Source of the DNA: Actinomycetes bacterium
GTDB taxonomy: Bacteria; Actinomycetota; Thermoleophilia; Gaiellales; Gaiellaceae
Assembly (NCBI GenBank): GCA_025358355.1
Contig: JANYJX010000111.1
Location: forward strand, 1-39,716
Length of the DNA stretch: 39,716 nt
Direction of reading: 5' to 3'
Shown one piece after another: positions 25,048-32,254 of the stretch. How positions within the stretch are numbered: the stretch's first letter is position 1; each line of letters starts with the position of its first letter. The notes under the pieces were generated by a model, which saw only the letters and a program-made list of their open reading frames with translations, did no database searches and had not been told where the DNA came from. The translations under genes were made by a program, and so were the position numbers.

Positions 25048-25320
25048 ATGCTGAGAATCTTCCTCGCCGGAGCTGCGATCGTCACCGTCTTCGTGTTCGC
25101 CAAGCGCGATCACTGGCTGGAACGGACGGGTTTCGTTGGGACCTGCGAGATCACCCAGGCGCCAGCCGGCGATACCGGCCAGTGGTGGTCGTGCAAAGAG
25201 GGTCTCGTGTCCGGCTACCCGATGCTCACGCAGGAGAATTGCGACAGCCGGGAGGTCATCGCAAAGCGCGAGCTGTGGCGCTGCCCGACGCCGCTGACGC
25301 AAGTGCCGGGTGCGTTCTAA
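25048..25320 (+). CDS. Small anchored or exported protein with four cysteines
   Basis: The product has 90 residues from ATG 25048. One N-terminal hydrophobic helix (residues 2-18) is followed by a 70-residue domain with Cys at 33, 49, 65 and 79. The even spacing suggests two disulphides outside the membrane, or a metal site. No family is recognised. TAGGAC nine bases before ATG is a near match to the -10 pattern seen elsewhere. Its stop overlaps the agmatinase stop on the other strand by four bases. Confidence 0.65.
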   Translation: MLRIFLAGAAIVTVFVFAKRDHWLERTGFVGTCEITQAPAGDTGQWWSCKEGLVSGYPMLTQENCDSREVIAKRELWRCPTPLTQVPGAF

Positions 25321-26288
25321 CCGGCTCGGCGCCGCACGGCAAGGCCGGTCAGCGTTTCGCGCACGACCCGTTCCGCGACGAGCGCTGTGATGTCGGCCGA
25401 GGCGACCGCTGTCGGCAGCACTTCGACGACATCCATCCCGACGAGATCGAGTTGCACGGCGATTGCGCGGCAGGCCCAGAGCAGGTCGGCTGAAGTCATG
25501 CCGCCCGGCTCGGGTGTCCCCGTCCCAGGCGCGAACGCTGGATCGAGCACGTCGACGTCCACCGACAGGAACACGGGGCCGGCACCGACGATCTCGACGG
25601 TCCGGCGCACGACCTCGGCGATGCCGAGATCGCGGACGTCGTGCATGAAGAAGCTCGCGATCCCCTGCTCAGCCTGCCAGCCGAACTCGTGCTCACCGGG
25701 CCAGTAGCCGCGGAGGCCGATCTGGACGTAGCGCTTCGGATCGACATGGCCATCGCGGACGAGCCTGTACATCGGCGTCCCGTGCGACACCTCGACACCG
25801 AAAACCTCCTCCCCGGTGTCCGTGTGGGTGTCGAAGTGGACAAGGCCAACGGGGCCATGCTTCGCGCGAACAGCCTTGATATCTGGCTCGGCGATCGAGT
25901 GGTCACCGCCGAGGATGATCGGAATCGCACCGGCAGCGACGACCTCGGCGACGATCTGCTCGATCGCCGCGTGTGTCTTCGCAGGGTCGGAGGGAACGAC
26001 GGGCGCGTCGCCGTAATCGACAATCCGCAGCTCGGCGAACGCGTCGACTTTCGCCTCGAGGTGTGGCCCCGACGGGCAACCGGCAGCACGAATCGCCCGT
26101 GGGCCAAAGCGCGTGCCCGAGCGATCGGAAACGAGGTCGTCGGTCGGCGCGCCGACAATCGCCACGTCGACTCCCTCCAGGTCGTGCGCATCCTGCGTGT
26201 ACGGCGCGCCGCCGAACGTGAGCAGGCCTGCGTAGTCCGGCTTGTCGGGCAGGCCGAGGGCCTTCCAGCGCTGAAGCGGGTCGATCAT
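25317..26288 (-). CDS. Agmatinase/ureohydrolase family enzyme
   Basis: This manganese enzyme of 323 residues belongs to the arginase-agmatinase-formiminoglutamase family. The metal ligands are all present: His 130 (GGDHS), Asp 153/His 155/Asp 157 (FDTHTDTG) and Asp 244/Asp 246 (SVDVDVLDP). SDRSGTRFGPRAIR and GTGTPEPGGM are typical of agmatinases and guanidinobutyrase-like members. The likely product is urea plus an amine; the exact guanidino substrate cannot be read. ATG 26288 overlaps the stop of the coiled-coil gene as ATGA. Confidence 0.9.
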   Translation of the reverse strand: MIDPLQRWKALGLPDKPDYAGLLTFGGAPYTQDAHDLEGVDVAIVGAPTDDLVSDRSGTRFGPRAIRAAGCPSGPHLEAKVDAFAELRIVDYGDAPVVPSDPAKTHAAIEQIVAEVVAAGAIPIILGGDHSIAEPDIKAVRAKHGPVGLVHFDTHTDTGEEVFGVEVSHGTPMYRLVRDGHVDPKRYVQIGLRGYWPGEHEFGWQAEQGIASFFMHDVRDLGIAEVVRRTVEIVGAGPVFLSVDVDVLDPAFAPGTGTPEPGGMTSADLLWACRAIAVQLDLVGMDVVEVLPTAVASADITALVAERVVRETLTGLAVRRRAG

Positions 26289-26959
26289 CCGGCCAGCATC
26301 GTACGGACGCGCTGCCCAACGAGCTCGACGCTCGAGCCTGCGAGTTGCTCGCCGAGCACGACCGAGCCGAGCTCGTTCGCCTCGCGCACGAGCCGGTCGC
26401 GCTCAAGATCGAGCTGACCGCGAACGACAACGAGCGCCGCGCGAACACGCGCTGCCCACGTGTGAAGCCCATCGAGCGTCGGCTCCGGCCGAGCACGGCC
26501 CGATTGCGACACGCGCGAAAGCTCGGCGAGCCGGCCGGCGATCTCCTGGGCCTGCGCGACGAGCTGCCGGACATCGGCCCGAGCGGCGCCCTCGGACTTC
26601 ACAAGCGTCGCGCGCGTGCAGGCGATCCGGTCGACACGGGCGACCGCATCGCGCACCGCGTCCTGCGCGTGACCGAGATCGCGCTGTGCCTCGACGACGC
26701 CACGGCCCGCCGTTTTCATATTCGCAACAGCCACCGCGAGATCGACCTCCGCCGCGCGTCGATGAGCCAGCGACTCGGCCTCCGCCCGATCCATCGCCGC
26801 GTGCTCGGCGGGCGCGTTGGCAAGCAGCACATCGATCGCGTCAGCCCGTGCCGCGATCTCCTTCGCACCGTCCGCGAGCCGCGCGACACGGTCGATCTCA
26901 GCCGCAACCGCCGCATCGCGCCGCTCGAGGTCGGCCGCCAACTCGAGCAAAGAGGTCAC
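26285..26959 (-). CDS. Coiled-coil protein of unknown function
   Basis: The product has 224 residues from GTG 26959. It is almost entirely Ala/Glu/Arg/Asp-rich helix with heptad-like spacing from about residue 5 to 205 (for example LAADLERRDAAVAAEIDRVA), interrupted near residue 160 by SGRARPEPTLDG. There is no signal peptide or membrane helix. No family is recognised. The ATGA overlap with the agmatinase-type gene shows co-translation but does not explain its role. Confidence 0.6.
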   Translation of the reverse strand: MTSLLELAADLERRDAAVAAEIDRVARLADGAKEIAARADAIDVLLANAPAEHAAMDRAEAESLAHRRAAEVDLAVAVANMKTAGRGVVEAQRDLGHAQDAVRDAVARVDRIACTRATLVKSEGAARADVRQLVAQAQEIAGRLAELSRVSQSGRARPEPTLDGLHTWAARVRAALVVVRGQLDLERDRLVREANELGSVVLGEQLAGSSVELVGQRVRTMLAG

Positions 26960-26999
26960 GCCCGGAAGTCTCGCATCCGGCCGAGCTGTGGGCGAGGAA

Positions 27000-27464
27000 C
27001 TACGCGATTGCGATCTGAGATGGCGAGCTCGCGAAGACCTCGGCGTGTCCCCGATACAGGCGAATGAGACCGCGGACGCAGATCGTCCGACCGAGGTAGG
27101 TGCTCTCGGGCGAGCGGAACTTGCCCCGATCCCGCCCCCAGATCAAGACGGTGAACCAGCGCGGGTTCGGGTAGGCGACGCCCAGGTCGAGGAATGTCGG
27201 CGAGCCGTTGGTGGAGGAGGCGTAGTACGCGCCGGCGACCGGGCCATTGACGGTCTCGACGCGACCGATGTAGCGGGAAGCGCGACTCCAGCTGATCGCC
27301 CCGCAGCATGAGCCTACTGTCGAGGCGGCGCTCGGCGCGACAGCAACCGCAAGCGCACCCAAGGAGAGCGCAACAGCGATAAGCATGACGTTCCAGCCCA
27401 TCGCAGCGGATGCAGTTCGCCGGACCACTCTCGTCACTGTCGGCCGTCGCGTCAGCCCGATCAA
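27000..27464 (-). CDS. Exported OB-fold-like protein
   Basis: The product has 154 residues from TTG 27464; ATG 27401 (MGWNVMLIAVALSLGALAVA) gives a cleaner signal peptide and is equally possible. The mature part reads YIGRVETVNGPVAGAYYASS, FLDLGVAYPNPRWFTVLIWG, GRTICVRGLIRLYRGHAEVF: five strands in the order expected for a small OB-fold of the type attached to exported nucleases. Nucleic acid binding is an inference. It lies downstream of tRNA-Cys on the same strand. Confidence 0.6.
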   Translation of the reverse strand: MIGLTRRPTVTRVVRRTASAAMGWNVMLIAVALSLGALAVAVAPSAASTVGSCCGAISWSRASRYIGRVETVNGPVAGAYYASSTNGSPTFLDLGVAYPNPRWFTVLIWGRDRGKFRSPESTYLGRTICVRGLIRLYRGHAEVFASSPSQIAIA

Positions 27465-27489
27465 TCACCCATCACGCGGAGCCACGAAA

Positions 27490-27560
27490 AGGCGACGAGC
27501 GGATTCGAACCGCTGTACGAGGCTTTGCAGGCCTCTGCCTAACCACTCGGCCACGTCGCC
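27490..27560 (-). tRNA. tRNA-Cys (GCA)
   Basis: The minus-strand sequence folds as a full cloverleaf: acceptor GGCGACG paired with CGTCGCC, anticodon loop CTGCAAA within AGAGGC/GCCTCG, and T-loop TTCGAAT. The discriminator is U, the identity base of tRNA-Cys. The 3' CCA is not encoded and a TTTT run follows, a likely terminator. There is no variable arm. Confidence 0.95.
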
Positions 27561-27570
27561 ACGCCCGCGC

Positions 27571-27576
27571 ATCGTA
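27571..27576 (-). promoter_or_regulatory. -10 box of tRNA-Cys
   Basis: TACGAT on the minus strand lies ten bases upstream of the tRNA 5' end. Confidence 0.45.
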
Positions 27577-27594
27577 GCCGTCCCCCGCGTCTCC

Positions 27595-27600
27595 TAGACT
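27595..27600 (+). promoter_or_regulatory. -10 box of the zinc protein/cyclase operon
   Basis: TAGACT lies seven bases before ATG 27608. The gene would be leaderless and divergent from tRNA-Cys. Confidence 0.5.
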
Positions 27601-27607
27601 CGATTCG

Positions 27608-27766
27608 ATGCAGGCACCTCACGTTCCGCCGCCGACACCAACAGTCGAGCGCTGCCTCCGTTGCAGCGCGCCGATGGAGTGGCTCCACCAGACCTGGCAA
27701 TGCCCGCGCTGCCGCTTCAAGATCGGCTGCTGCGAAGGCGCCACCGGCGAATGCGAGCCGCGGTGA
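27608..27766 (+). CDS. 52-residue zinc-ribbon-like protein
   Basis: This short gene runs from ATG 27608 to TGA 27766. The N-terminus is Pro-rich (MQAPHVPPPTPTVER), followed by CLRC, then a Trp-rich linker (MEWLHQTWQ), then CPRC and a final KIGCCEGATGEC. Two CxxC pairs about 20 residues apart form a likely zinc knuckle, with three more Cys at the end. GC-rich third positions and a leaderless promoter support it as a real gene. It precedes the cyclase gene by seven bases and is probably its operon partner. Function is unknown. Confidence 0.65.
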   Translation: MQAPHVPPPTPTVERCLRCSAPMEWLHQTWQCPRCRFKIGCCEGATGECEPR

Positions 27767-27773
27767 CCACACA

Positions 27774-28481
27774 GTGACCGCGCTGGACACGCTCCTCGGG
27801 CCTGACAAGGTCATCGACCTGACCCAGCCGCTCGGGCCGGCGACGATCCTCTGGCCCGGCTCGCAGCTGTTCGCAGCTGACGTCGAAGGCGAGGTCGACA
27901 CCGACGGCTTCTACGCGCGCGACCTCTCGCTGCCCGAGCACTCCGGGACGCACCTCGACGCGCCCGCACACTTCGTGAGCGACGGCGCCACCGTCGACGA
28001 GATCGGGATCGGCGCGCTCGTTCGCCCGGCGGTGTGCCTCGATGTACGCGAGCTCGTGGGCGACGACGCGTCGTTCACGCTCACGGCCGCAATGGTCGAG
28101 ACGATGGAGGCGCGCGATGGGCAGATTCCCGCCGGAGCGGCCGTCCTCGTTTGCACCGGTTGGGATCGCTTCCACGGAGACGCCGAGCGCTACCGCGGGC
28201 CCGGCGACACGCTCGCCTTCCCGGGTATCGGTGCGGATGCGGCGCAGCTACTCGTCGACCGTGGCGTCGCCGGAATCGGGATCGACACGCTCGGCGTCGA
28301 CGCAGGCCATGCGAGCACGTTCCCGACGCACCACATCACGCTCCCCGCCGGGCTCTGGCACCTCGAAGGGCTTACGCGACTCGAACGCGTGCCCGCGCGC
28401 GGCGCATGGCTCGTCGCGGCCGCCGTGCCGATCGTCGACGCATCCGGCGCGCCCGCTCGCGCTTTCGCGATCCTTCCCTAG
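27774..28481 (+). CDS. Cyclase / kynurenine-formamidase-like hydrolase
   Basis: The product has 235 residues from GTG 27774. The metal-binding signature HSGTHLDAPAHF gives His 56, His 60, Asp 62 and His 66, as in the KynB/cyclase family of metal-dependent amide and lactone hydrolases. IDTLGVDAG and THHITLPAGLWHLEGL are also typical. No tryptophan-degradation genes are near; the SDR and DUF4432 neighbours suggest a sugar-acid or other carbonyl substrate, which is inference. Confidence 0.87.
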   Translation: MTALDTLLGPDKVIDLTQPLGPATILWPGSQLFAADVEGEVDTDGFYARDLSLPEHSGTHLDAPAHFVSDGATVDEIGIGALVRPAVCLDVRELVGDDASFTLTAAMVETMEARDGQIPAGAAVLVCTGWDRFHGDAERYRGPGDTLAFPGIGADAAQLLVDRGVAGIGIDTLGVDAGHASTFPTHHITLPAGLWHLEGLTRLERVPARGAWLVAAAVPIVDASGAPARAFAILP

Positions 28482-28484
28482 CTC

Positions 28485-29270
28485 ATGGCCGACTCGTCGC
28501 CGTTCGATCTCACCGGCCGCAGAGCGGTTGTCACGGGCGCATCCCGCGGGATCGGGCAGGCGATCGCCATCGCGCTCGCACGGGCTGGCGCAGATGTCGC
28601 CGGCCTGTCGCTCGATCCCGCGCCAGAGACGGAGCAGACGATCCGCGCGCACGGCCGCGACGCACTCATGCTCATCGGGGACACGGCCGATTCGGACACG
28701 GTCGATGCGACCGCAGCCGCCGCGGTCGAGCGCTTCGGCGGCATCGACATCTGGGTCAACAACGCCGCCCGCCTGCTCATCAAGCCGCTCGTCGAGACCA
28801 CCGACGACGACTGGCACGGGCTGCTCGCGCCGAATCTGCACGGGTACTTTTACGGCTGTCGCGCAGCGGCCCGGCTGCTGATCGCCCAGGGAACCGGCGG
28901 GCGAATCGTCAATGTCAGCTCGGCAGTCGACATCCAGCCGATCGCCGACATCGGCGCCTACGCAGCTGCCAAAGGCGCCGTCGTCTCGCTCACGCGCACG
29001 ATCGCGCTGGAGCTAGGCCCGCACGGGATCACCGCCAACGCACTCGCACCTGGCGCGATCGACACGCCACTGAACGCCCGCGCCTATACGGCTGAAGTGC
29101 GCGCCGCCTACGTGCAGCGCATCGCACTCGGGCGGATCGGCGCGCCCGAGGACATCGCTGATACGGCTGTGTTCCTCTGCTCCGACGCCGCGCGCTACGT
29201 CACCGGCCACGAGCTGCTCGTCGACGGCGGGCTCGTGATCAACGGCAGCGTCGGACATCTGCGGGACTGA
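28485..29270 (+). CDS. Short-chain dehydrogenase/reductase
   Basis: This is a classical SDR of 261 residues starting three bases after the cyclase stop. The cofactor motif TGASRGIG is at 17-24, NNAA follows the Asp-Ile-Trp strand, catalytic Ser is in NVSSAVDI, and YxxxK is present as YAAAK. The C-terminal ARYVTGHELLVDGGLVING is canonical. Closest in style are 3-oxoacyl-ACP reductase or gluconate 5-dehydrogenase-like SDRs. A small polar substrate shared with its operon partners is likely but not shown. Confidence 0.92.
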   Translation: MADSSPFDLTGRRAVVTGASRGIGQAIAIALARAGADVAGLSLDPAPETEQTIRAHGRDALMLIGDTADSDTVDATAAAAVERFGGIDIWVNNAARLLIKPLVETTDDDWHGLLAPNLHGYFYGCRAAARLLIAQGTGGRIVNVSSAVDIQPIADIGAYAAAKGAVVSLTRTIALELGPHGITANALAPGAIDTPLNARAYTAEVRAAYVQRIALGRIGAPEDIADTAVFLCSDAARYVTGHELLVDGGLVINGSVGHLRD

Positions 29271-29273
29271 GAC

Positions 29274-30149
29274 ATGGATCGCCTAGGCAACCTCGACCAG
29301 CTCGCGCTCGTCACGCGCGGCGACGCGATCGACATTCGCGTGTTCCAGGGCATCGACCTACGCATTCGTCCGCGACGCGGCCTCGATATCGGCGCAGCCT
29401 GGTTCCGCGGGCTGTCGCTCGGCTGGATCTCGCCCGCCGGAGAGGGAGGAACGGACTCGGCCGATTGGAAAGAATCCTGGGGCGGCGGCCTGCTCACGAC
29501 GTGCGGGCTCGACAACGTCGGCCGGGCGTCGGAGGGAATCGGGCTGCACGGCGGCTATACGTTCCTCGCCGCGCGCGACGTTGAAGTCGTACGAACCGAG
29601 ACGGAGGTCGTCTGTCGGGGAACAGTCGACGATCCGCGCGGCTTGCGCGTCGAGCGCACGATCACGACGAGCATTGGCCACGGCCGCGTCGAGCTCACGG
29701 ACACAACACACAACACGGCGACGGAGCCGCTGCCGGCTCCGCTTCTCTACCACGTCAATCTCGGCTGGCCGCTGTGGGATGCCGGCGCGCGGATCCAGTC
29801 GGACGCGCGTGAAGTCGTCCCCCGCGACGCCGACGCCGCGCCGCACGACTGGAGCCCGGCGCCGGAGCCGGCCGACATCCCGGAGCGAGTCTGGGAGCAC
29901 ATCGGCGCAACAACCGCGGCGCTCGTGAACGACCAGCTCGGTGTCCGCGTCGAAATCGAGTCGAGCCTGCCGCGTCTGTGGCAATGGGTCGCGCCGCAGC
30001 CCGGCTTCTACGCGCTGGCGCTCGAGCCGGCGAACTGCTCGGTGCTCGGCCGCGCGCACGACCGCGCAGCGGGCGATCTCCCGCTACTCGCCCCGGGCGA
30101 GGAGCGCATCACGAGCGTCACGATCAGCGCTGCGGACAGCCGCGGCTAG
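29274..30149 (+). CDS. DUF4432 aldose-epimerase-like protein
   Basis: The product has 291 residues from ATG 29274, three bases after the SDR stop. It has the layout of DUF4432 proteins of the galactose-mutarotase superfamily: RPRRGLDIGAAWFRGLSLGW near the N-terminus, GGGLLTTCGLDNVG, LHGGYTFLAA, LYHVNLGWPLWD and ALEPANCSVLGR. Conserved His (in HGGY and YHVN) and Glu (in LEPANC) sit where mutarotases hold catalytic residues. The family probably acts on sugars or sugar acids. Its TAG stop forms part of the left end of a long inverted repeat. Confidence 0.85.
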   Translation: MDRLGNLDQLALVTRGDAIDIRVFQGIDLRIRPRRGLDIGAAWFRGLSLGWISPAGEGGTDSADWKESWGGGLLTTCGLDNVGRASEGIGLHGGYTFLAARDVEVVRTETEVVCRGTVDDPRGLRVERTITTSIGHGRVELTDTTHNTATEPLPAPLLYHVNLGWPLWDAGARIQSDAREVVPRDADAAPHDWSPAPEPADIPERVWEHIGATTAALVNDQLGVRVEIESSLPRLWQWVAPQPGFYALALEPANCSVLGRAHDRAAGDLPLLAPGEERITSVTISAADSRG

Positions 30150-30326
30150 ATGGTTGATGCCACGAGATCGTCTACTCCATGGCGTGAGCTGGCCGCTCTG
30201 GGGCACGTTGGGGTGACAGCGGCGATGCAGGCTGTATCGGTGCTGGCGCCACAACGTGAAGCGAAGCGTCCCAGACACGCCAGCTCACGTAGCCGGCCAC
30301 GCGAGACCGTGGCATCAACCATCTAG
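30146..30326. mobile_element. MITE-like 181-bp inverted-repeat element
   Basis: CTAGATGGTTGATGCCACG at 30146-30164 is perfectly inverted at 30308-30326. Each arm can be followed for about 46 bases: an outer block of about 18 matching bases, a diverged middle of about 17, and an inner block of 11 (CGTGAGCTGGC). The centre encodes nothing evident. CTAG at both ends could be a 4-bp target duplication of the YTAR type used by some IS5-group elements, or simply part of the palindrome. Its left end covers the DUF4432 stop codon; its right end covers part of the GST -10 box. Confidence 0.6.
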
Positions 30327-30329
30327 GAT
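30324..30329 (+). promoter_or_regulatory. -10 box of the GST gene
   Basis: TAGGAT lies six bases before ATG 30336. Its first three bases belong to the right end of the inverted-repeat element. Confidence 0.5.
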
Positions 30330-30335
30330 CGCCCG

Positions 30336-30938
30336 ATGCGACTTCATCATCAGCCACGTTCCCGGTCGACCCGCGCGCTCTGGCTCCTCGAGGAGCTCGG
30401 CGTCCCGTTCGATCTCACGGTCATGTCCCGCGAGGACAAGCAGACACCCGAGTACCTCGCACTCCACCCGCTCGGCCGCTCGCCGGTGCTCGAGGAGGAA
30501 GGCGGCCCCGTCTTCGAGTCGGCGGCGCTCGTTCTCCACCTCGCCGACAAGCACCTCGACGCTGGCCTGATCGCCCCGCTCGGCTCGCACGAGCGCGCGC
30601 TGCAGTATCAGTGGTGCTTCTTCGGGATGACCGACATCGAGGGCGCGCTGATGGACATCGCCCGGCAGATCTGGAAAGACTCCGGCGAGCCTGATGCCGA
30701 CATCGTCGAGCGCGCGACCGAGCGCTTCGTCGCGACCGTAGGCGTGATCGAGGCTGCAGTCGGCGACGGCGAGTACCTCGTCGGCGACGCGTTCTCGGTC
30801 GCCGACATCATCGTCGGATCGGTGCTCGGCTTCGCCCGCACGGGCAAGCTCACAGAACTCCCCGCCGGTGTCGTTCCATACGTCGACCGGCTGGAGGCGC
30901 GGCCGGCGCGTCAACGGGCGGTCGCGGTCTCGCTGTAG
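30336..30938 (+). CDS. Glutathione S-transferase-like protein
   Basis: The product has 200 residues. The N-terminal thioredoxin-like domain (1-75) shows RSTRALWLLEELGVPFDL, the cis-Pro region LGRSPVLEEEGGPVFESAALVLHL (visible as SPVLEEE and the ES pair that binds the thiol), and the helical C-terminal domain ends with the N-capping motif GDAFSVADIIVGS. Since most actinobacteria use mycothiol rather than glutathione, the thiol partner is uncertain. The 3' end overlaps the amidase remnant on the other strand by 28 bases. Confidence 0.9.
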   Translation: MRLHHQPRSRSTRALWLLEELGVPFDLTVMSREDKQTPEYLALHPLGRSPVLEEEGGPVFESAALVLHLADKHLDAGLIAPLGSHERALQYQWCFFGMTDIEGALMDIARQIWKDSGEPDADIVERATERFVATVGVIEAAVGDGEYLVGDAFSVADIIVGSVLGFARTGKLTELPAGVVPYVDRLEARPARQRAVAVSL

Positions 30939-31035
30939 AGCGGCGCCTCCGGCACGTCCAGTTCGTTCTGTAGCGCCTCGCCCAGTGCGAGCACGTCCCA
31001 ATCGGCGCCGGCCCGCCCGATCAGCGACACGCTGT
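30911..31035 (-). pseudogene. C-terminal remnant of an amidase
   Basis: Reading on the minus strand gives DSVSLIGRAGADWDVLALGEALQNEL, shown in parts: DSVSLIGRAGADWDVLALG then EALQNELDVPEAP, ending in TGA at 30911. This matches the C-terminal end of amidase-signature enzymes (P-V-G-x-S-L-I-G-x-x-G-x-D, then A-L-E). The rest of the gene is missing: just upstream the frame enters a long hairpin at 31036. Third positions are GC-rich, which suggests decay was recent or slow. Confidence 0.55.
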
Positions 31036-31098
31036 CTGGAGTTTCCCCGGCTTCGGTGGGCAGATCACCCTTGTCCACCAAAGCCGGGGAAACTCCAG
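31036..31098. repeat. Long hairpin (24-bp arms)
   Basis: CTGGAGTTTCCCCGGCTT (31036-31053) is perfectly inverted at 31081-31098; after one mismatch, GGTGG pairs with CCACC, leaving a loop of about 15 bases. It lies between the convergent GST and TauE/SafE genes. It may be a mobile palindrome that truncated the amidase remnant, or a bidirectional terminator; there is no T-run. Confidence 0.65.
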
Positions 31099-31150
31099 TT
31101 CGCGACCCACACGTCGCTACCACGGGCCGCAATCGTACGGACGGACACGG

Positions 31151-32056
31151 TCAGCCGCCCGGTGGGTCGGCAGTCCCTTCCGGTGTCTGCTGGTGGGCGT
31201 GTACCCAGGTGCGTCGTCCGAGGTAGGTGAGGAAGGCGACTGCTCCGGCGCAGAGCAGAACGAGGATCAGCGTGCTGCCGCCGGGGACGTGGATCAGCTT
31301 GAGGCCCGAGAGCCCGAGGACGCCAGCGATCAGCAGTCGCAGCGGACGCTCCGGGACGGTGAGCGTGAGCCTGCCGCCGAGGAGCACGCCCGGGACAGAG
31401 CCGATCAGGAGCCAGCCGACGGCTCCGTAGTCGATGTTGCCTGCGATCGCGTGCCCCAACCCGGCGACGTAGAGAAGCGCCGCGGCATGGAAGATGTCGG
31501 TGCCGACGATCTTGTGCGCGCGAAGCGGGAACACGACGAGCAAGGTGAGACCGAAGAACACGCCGCTTCCGACCGAGGTGAGACCCACGATGAAGCCGCC
31601 GAAGATACCGATCAGCACCGCCGCGATGCGGTCACGGCGGGTGAGGATGAACGGCAGATCACTGGCAGCCTTGGCGCCCGCGAAGTTCTTCGCGAGCAGG
31701 CCGACGCTGCCGAAGAGCAGCGCTCCTCCGAGCACGCGCCCCATCGCCGACTCGACGCCGCCGTCGTAGCGGGACGCAAGCCACGAGGCGAGCCAAACGC
31801 CGAGGAGGGACATCGGAGCCGAGCCGACGAACATCCAGCCCGAAAGCCGTGCCTGCACGTTCCCCATCCGCCGATGCTGGACAGCCCCAACCGACTTGAA
31901 GACCGCGCCATGGGCGATGTCTGTCCCGATCGCAACCGACGGGTCGAAGTTGAACAGAAGCACCAGGATCGGCGTCATCAGCGAGCCGCCACCCATCCCC
32001 GTCAGACCGACCAGCGTGCCGACAAGTAGGCCCGCGAGGACGAGTTGCCAGGTCAC
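31151..32056 (-). CDS. TauE/SafE-family anion exporter
   Basis: The product has 301 residues from GTG 32056. Eight or so transmembrane helices are visible, with the two-fold internal repeat of the family: GLLVGTLVGLTGMGGGSLMTP (1-30) and the corresponding IFGGFIVGLTSVGSGVFFGL (about 148-170). The family exports sulphite, sulphoacetate or other organosulphur anions. No sulphur genes are adjacent, so the substrate is unknown. The C-terminal tail is Gln/Pro/Gly-rich and cytoplasmic. Confidence 0.9.
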   Translation of the reverse strand: MTWQLVLAGLLVGTLVGLTGMGGGSLMTPILVLLFNFDPSVAIGTDIAHGAVFKSVGAVQHRRMGNVQARLSGWMFVGSAPMSLLGVWLASWLASRYDGGVESAMGRVLGGALLFGSVGLLAKNFAGAKAASDLPFILTRRDRIAAVLIGIFGGFIVGLTSVGSGVFFGLTLLVVFPLRAHKIVGTDIFHAAALLYVAGLGHAIAGNIDYGAVGWLLIGSVPGVLLGGRLTLTVPERPLRLLIAGVLGLSGLKLIHVPGGSTLILVLLCAGAVAFLTYLGRRTWVHAHQQTPEGTADPPGG

Positions 32057-32132
32057 GAGAACCCGCGCAGTTGGCTTCCGCTACACAATGGAGCGGTCCG
32101 CATTGGTGCGATGTTCCCCACGGGCTTTCTGA

Positions 32133-32205
32133 AGCGGATGATGGGACTCGAACCCACGACCTTCTGCATGGCAAGCAGACGCTCTACCAACTGAGCTACA
32201 TCCGC
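32133..32205 (-). tRNA. tRNA-Gly (GCC)
   Basis: The minus-strand cloverleaf has acceptor GCGGATG paired with CATCCGC, D-arm GCTCAGTTGGTAGAGC, anticodon loop TTGCCAT between TCTGC and GCAGA, and T-loop TTCGAGT. The anticodon GCC reads GGC/GGU. CCA is not encoded. Confidence 0.95.
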
Positions 32206-32218
32206 CGGAGCGGGCCGC

Positions 32219-32224
32219 AGTATA
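32219..32224 (-). promoter_or_regulatory. -10 box of tRNA-Gly
   Basis: TATACT on the minus strand lies 13 bases upstream of the tRNA 5' end, which gives a leader of about six bases. Confidence 0.5.
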
Positions 32225-32254
32225 GCCGCGGGCTCGCCGCAACCGCCCGGCTTC

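Noticed and set aside
26345-27067. Plus-strand open frame (240 residues) opposite the coiled-coil gene
   Set aside because: It is rich in Arg with no pattern. The minus-strand reading is coupled by ATGA to the agmatinase-type gene and has regular helical composition.
30911-31132. Intact 73-residue minus-strand gene
   Set aside because: Only the C-terminal part resembles a known family (amidase end); the N-terminal part is the translated hairpin, so a remnant is the better reading.
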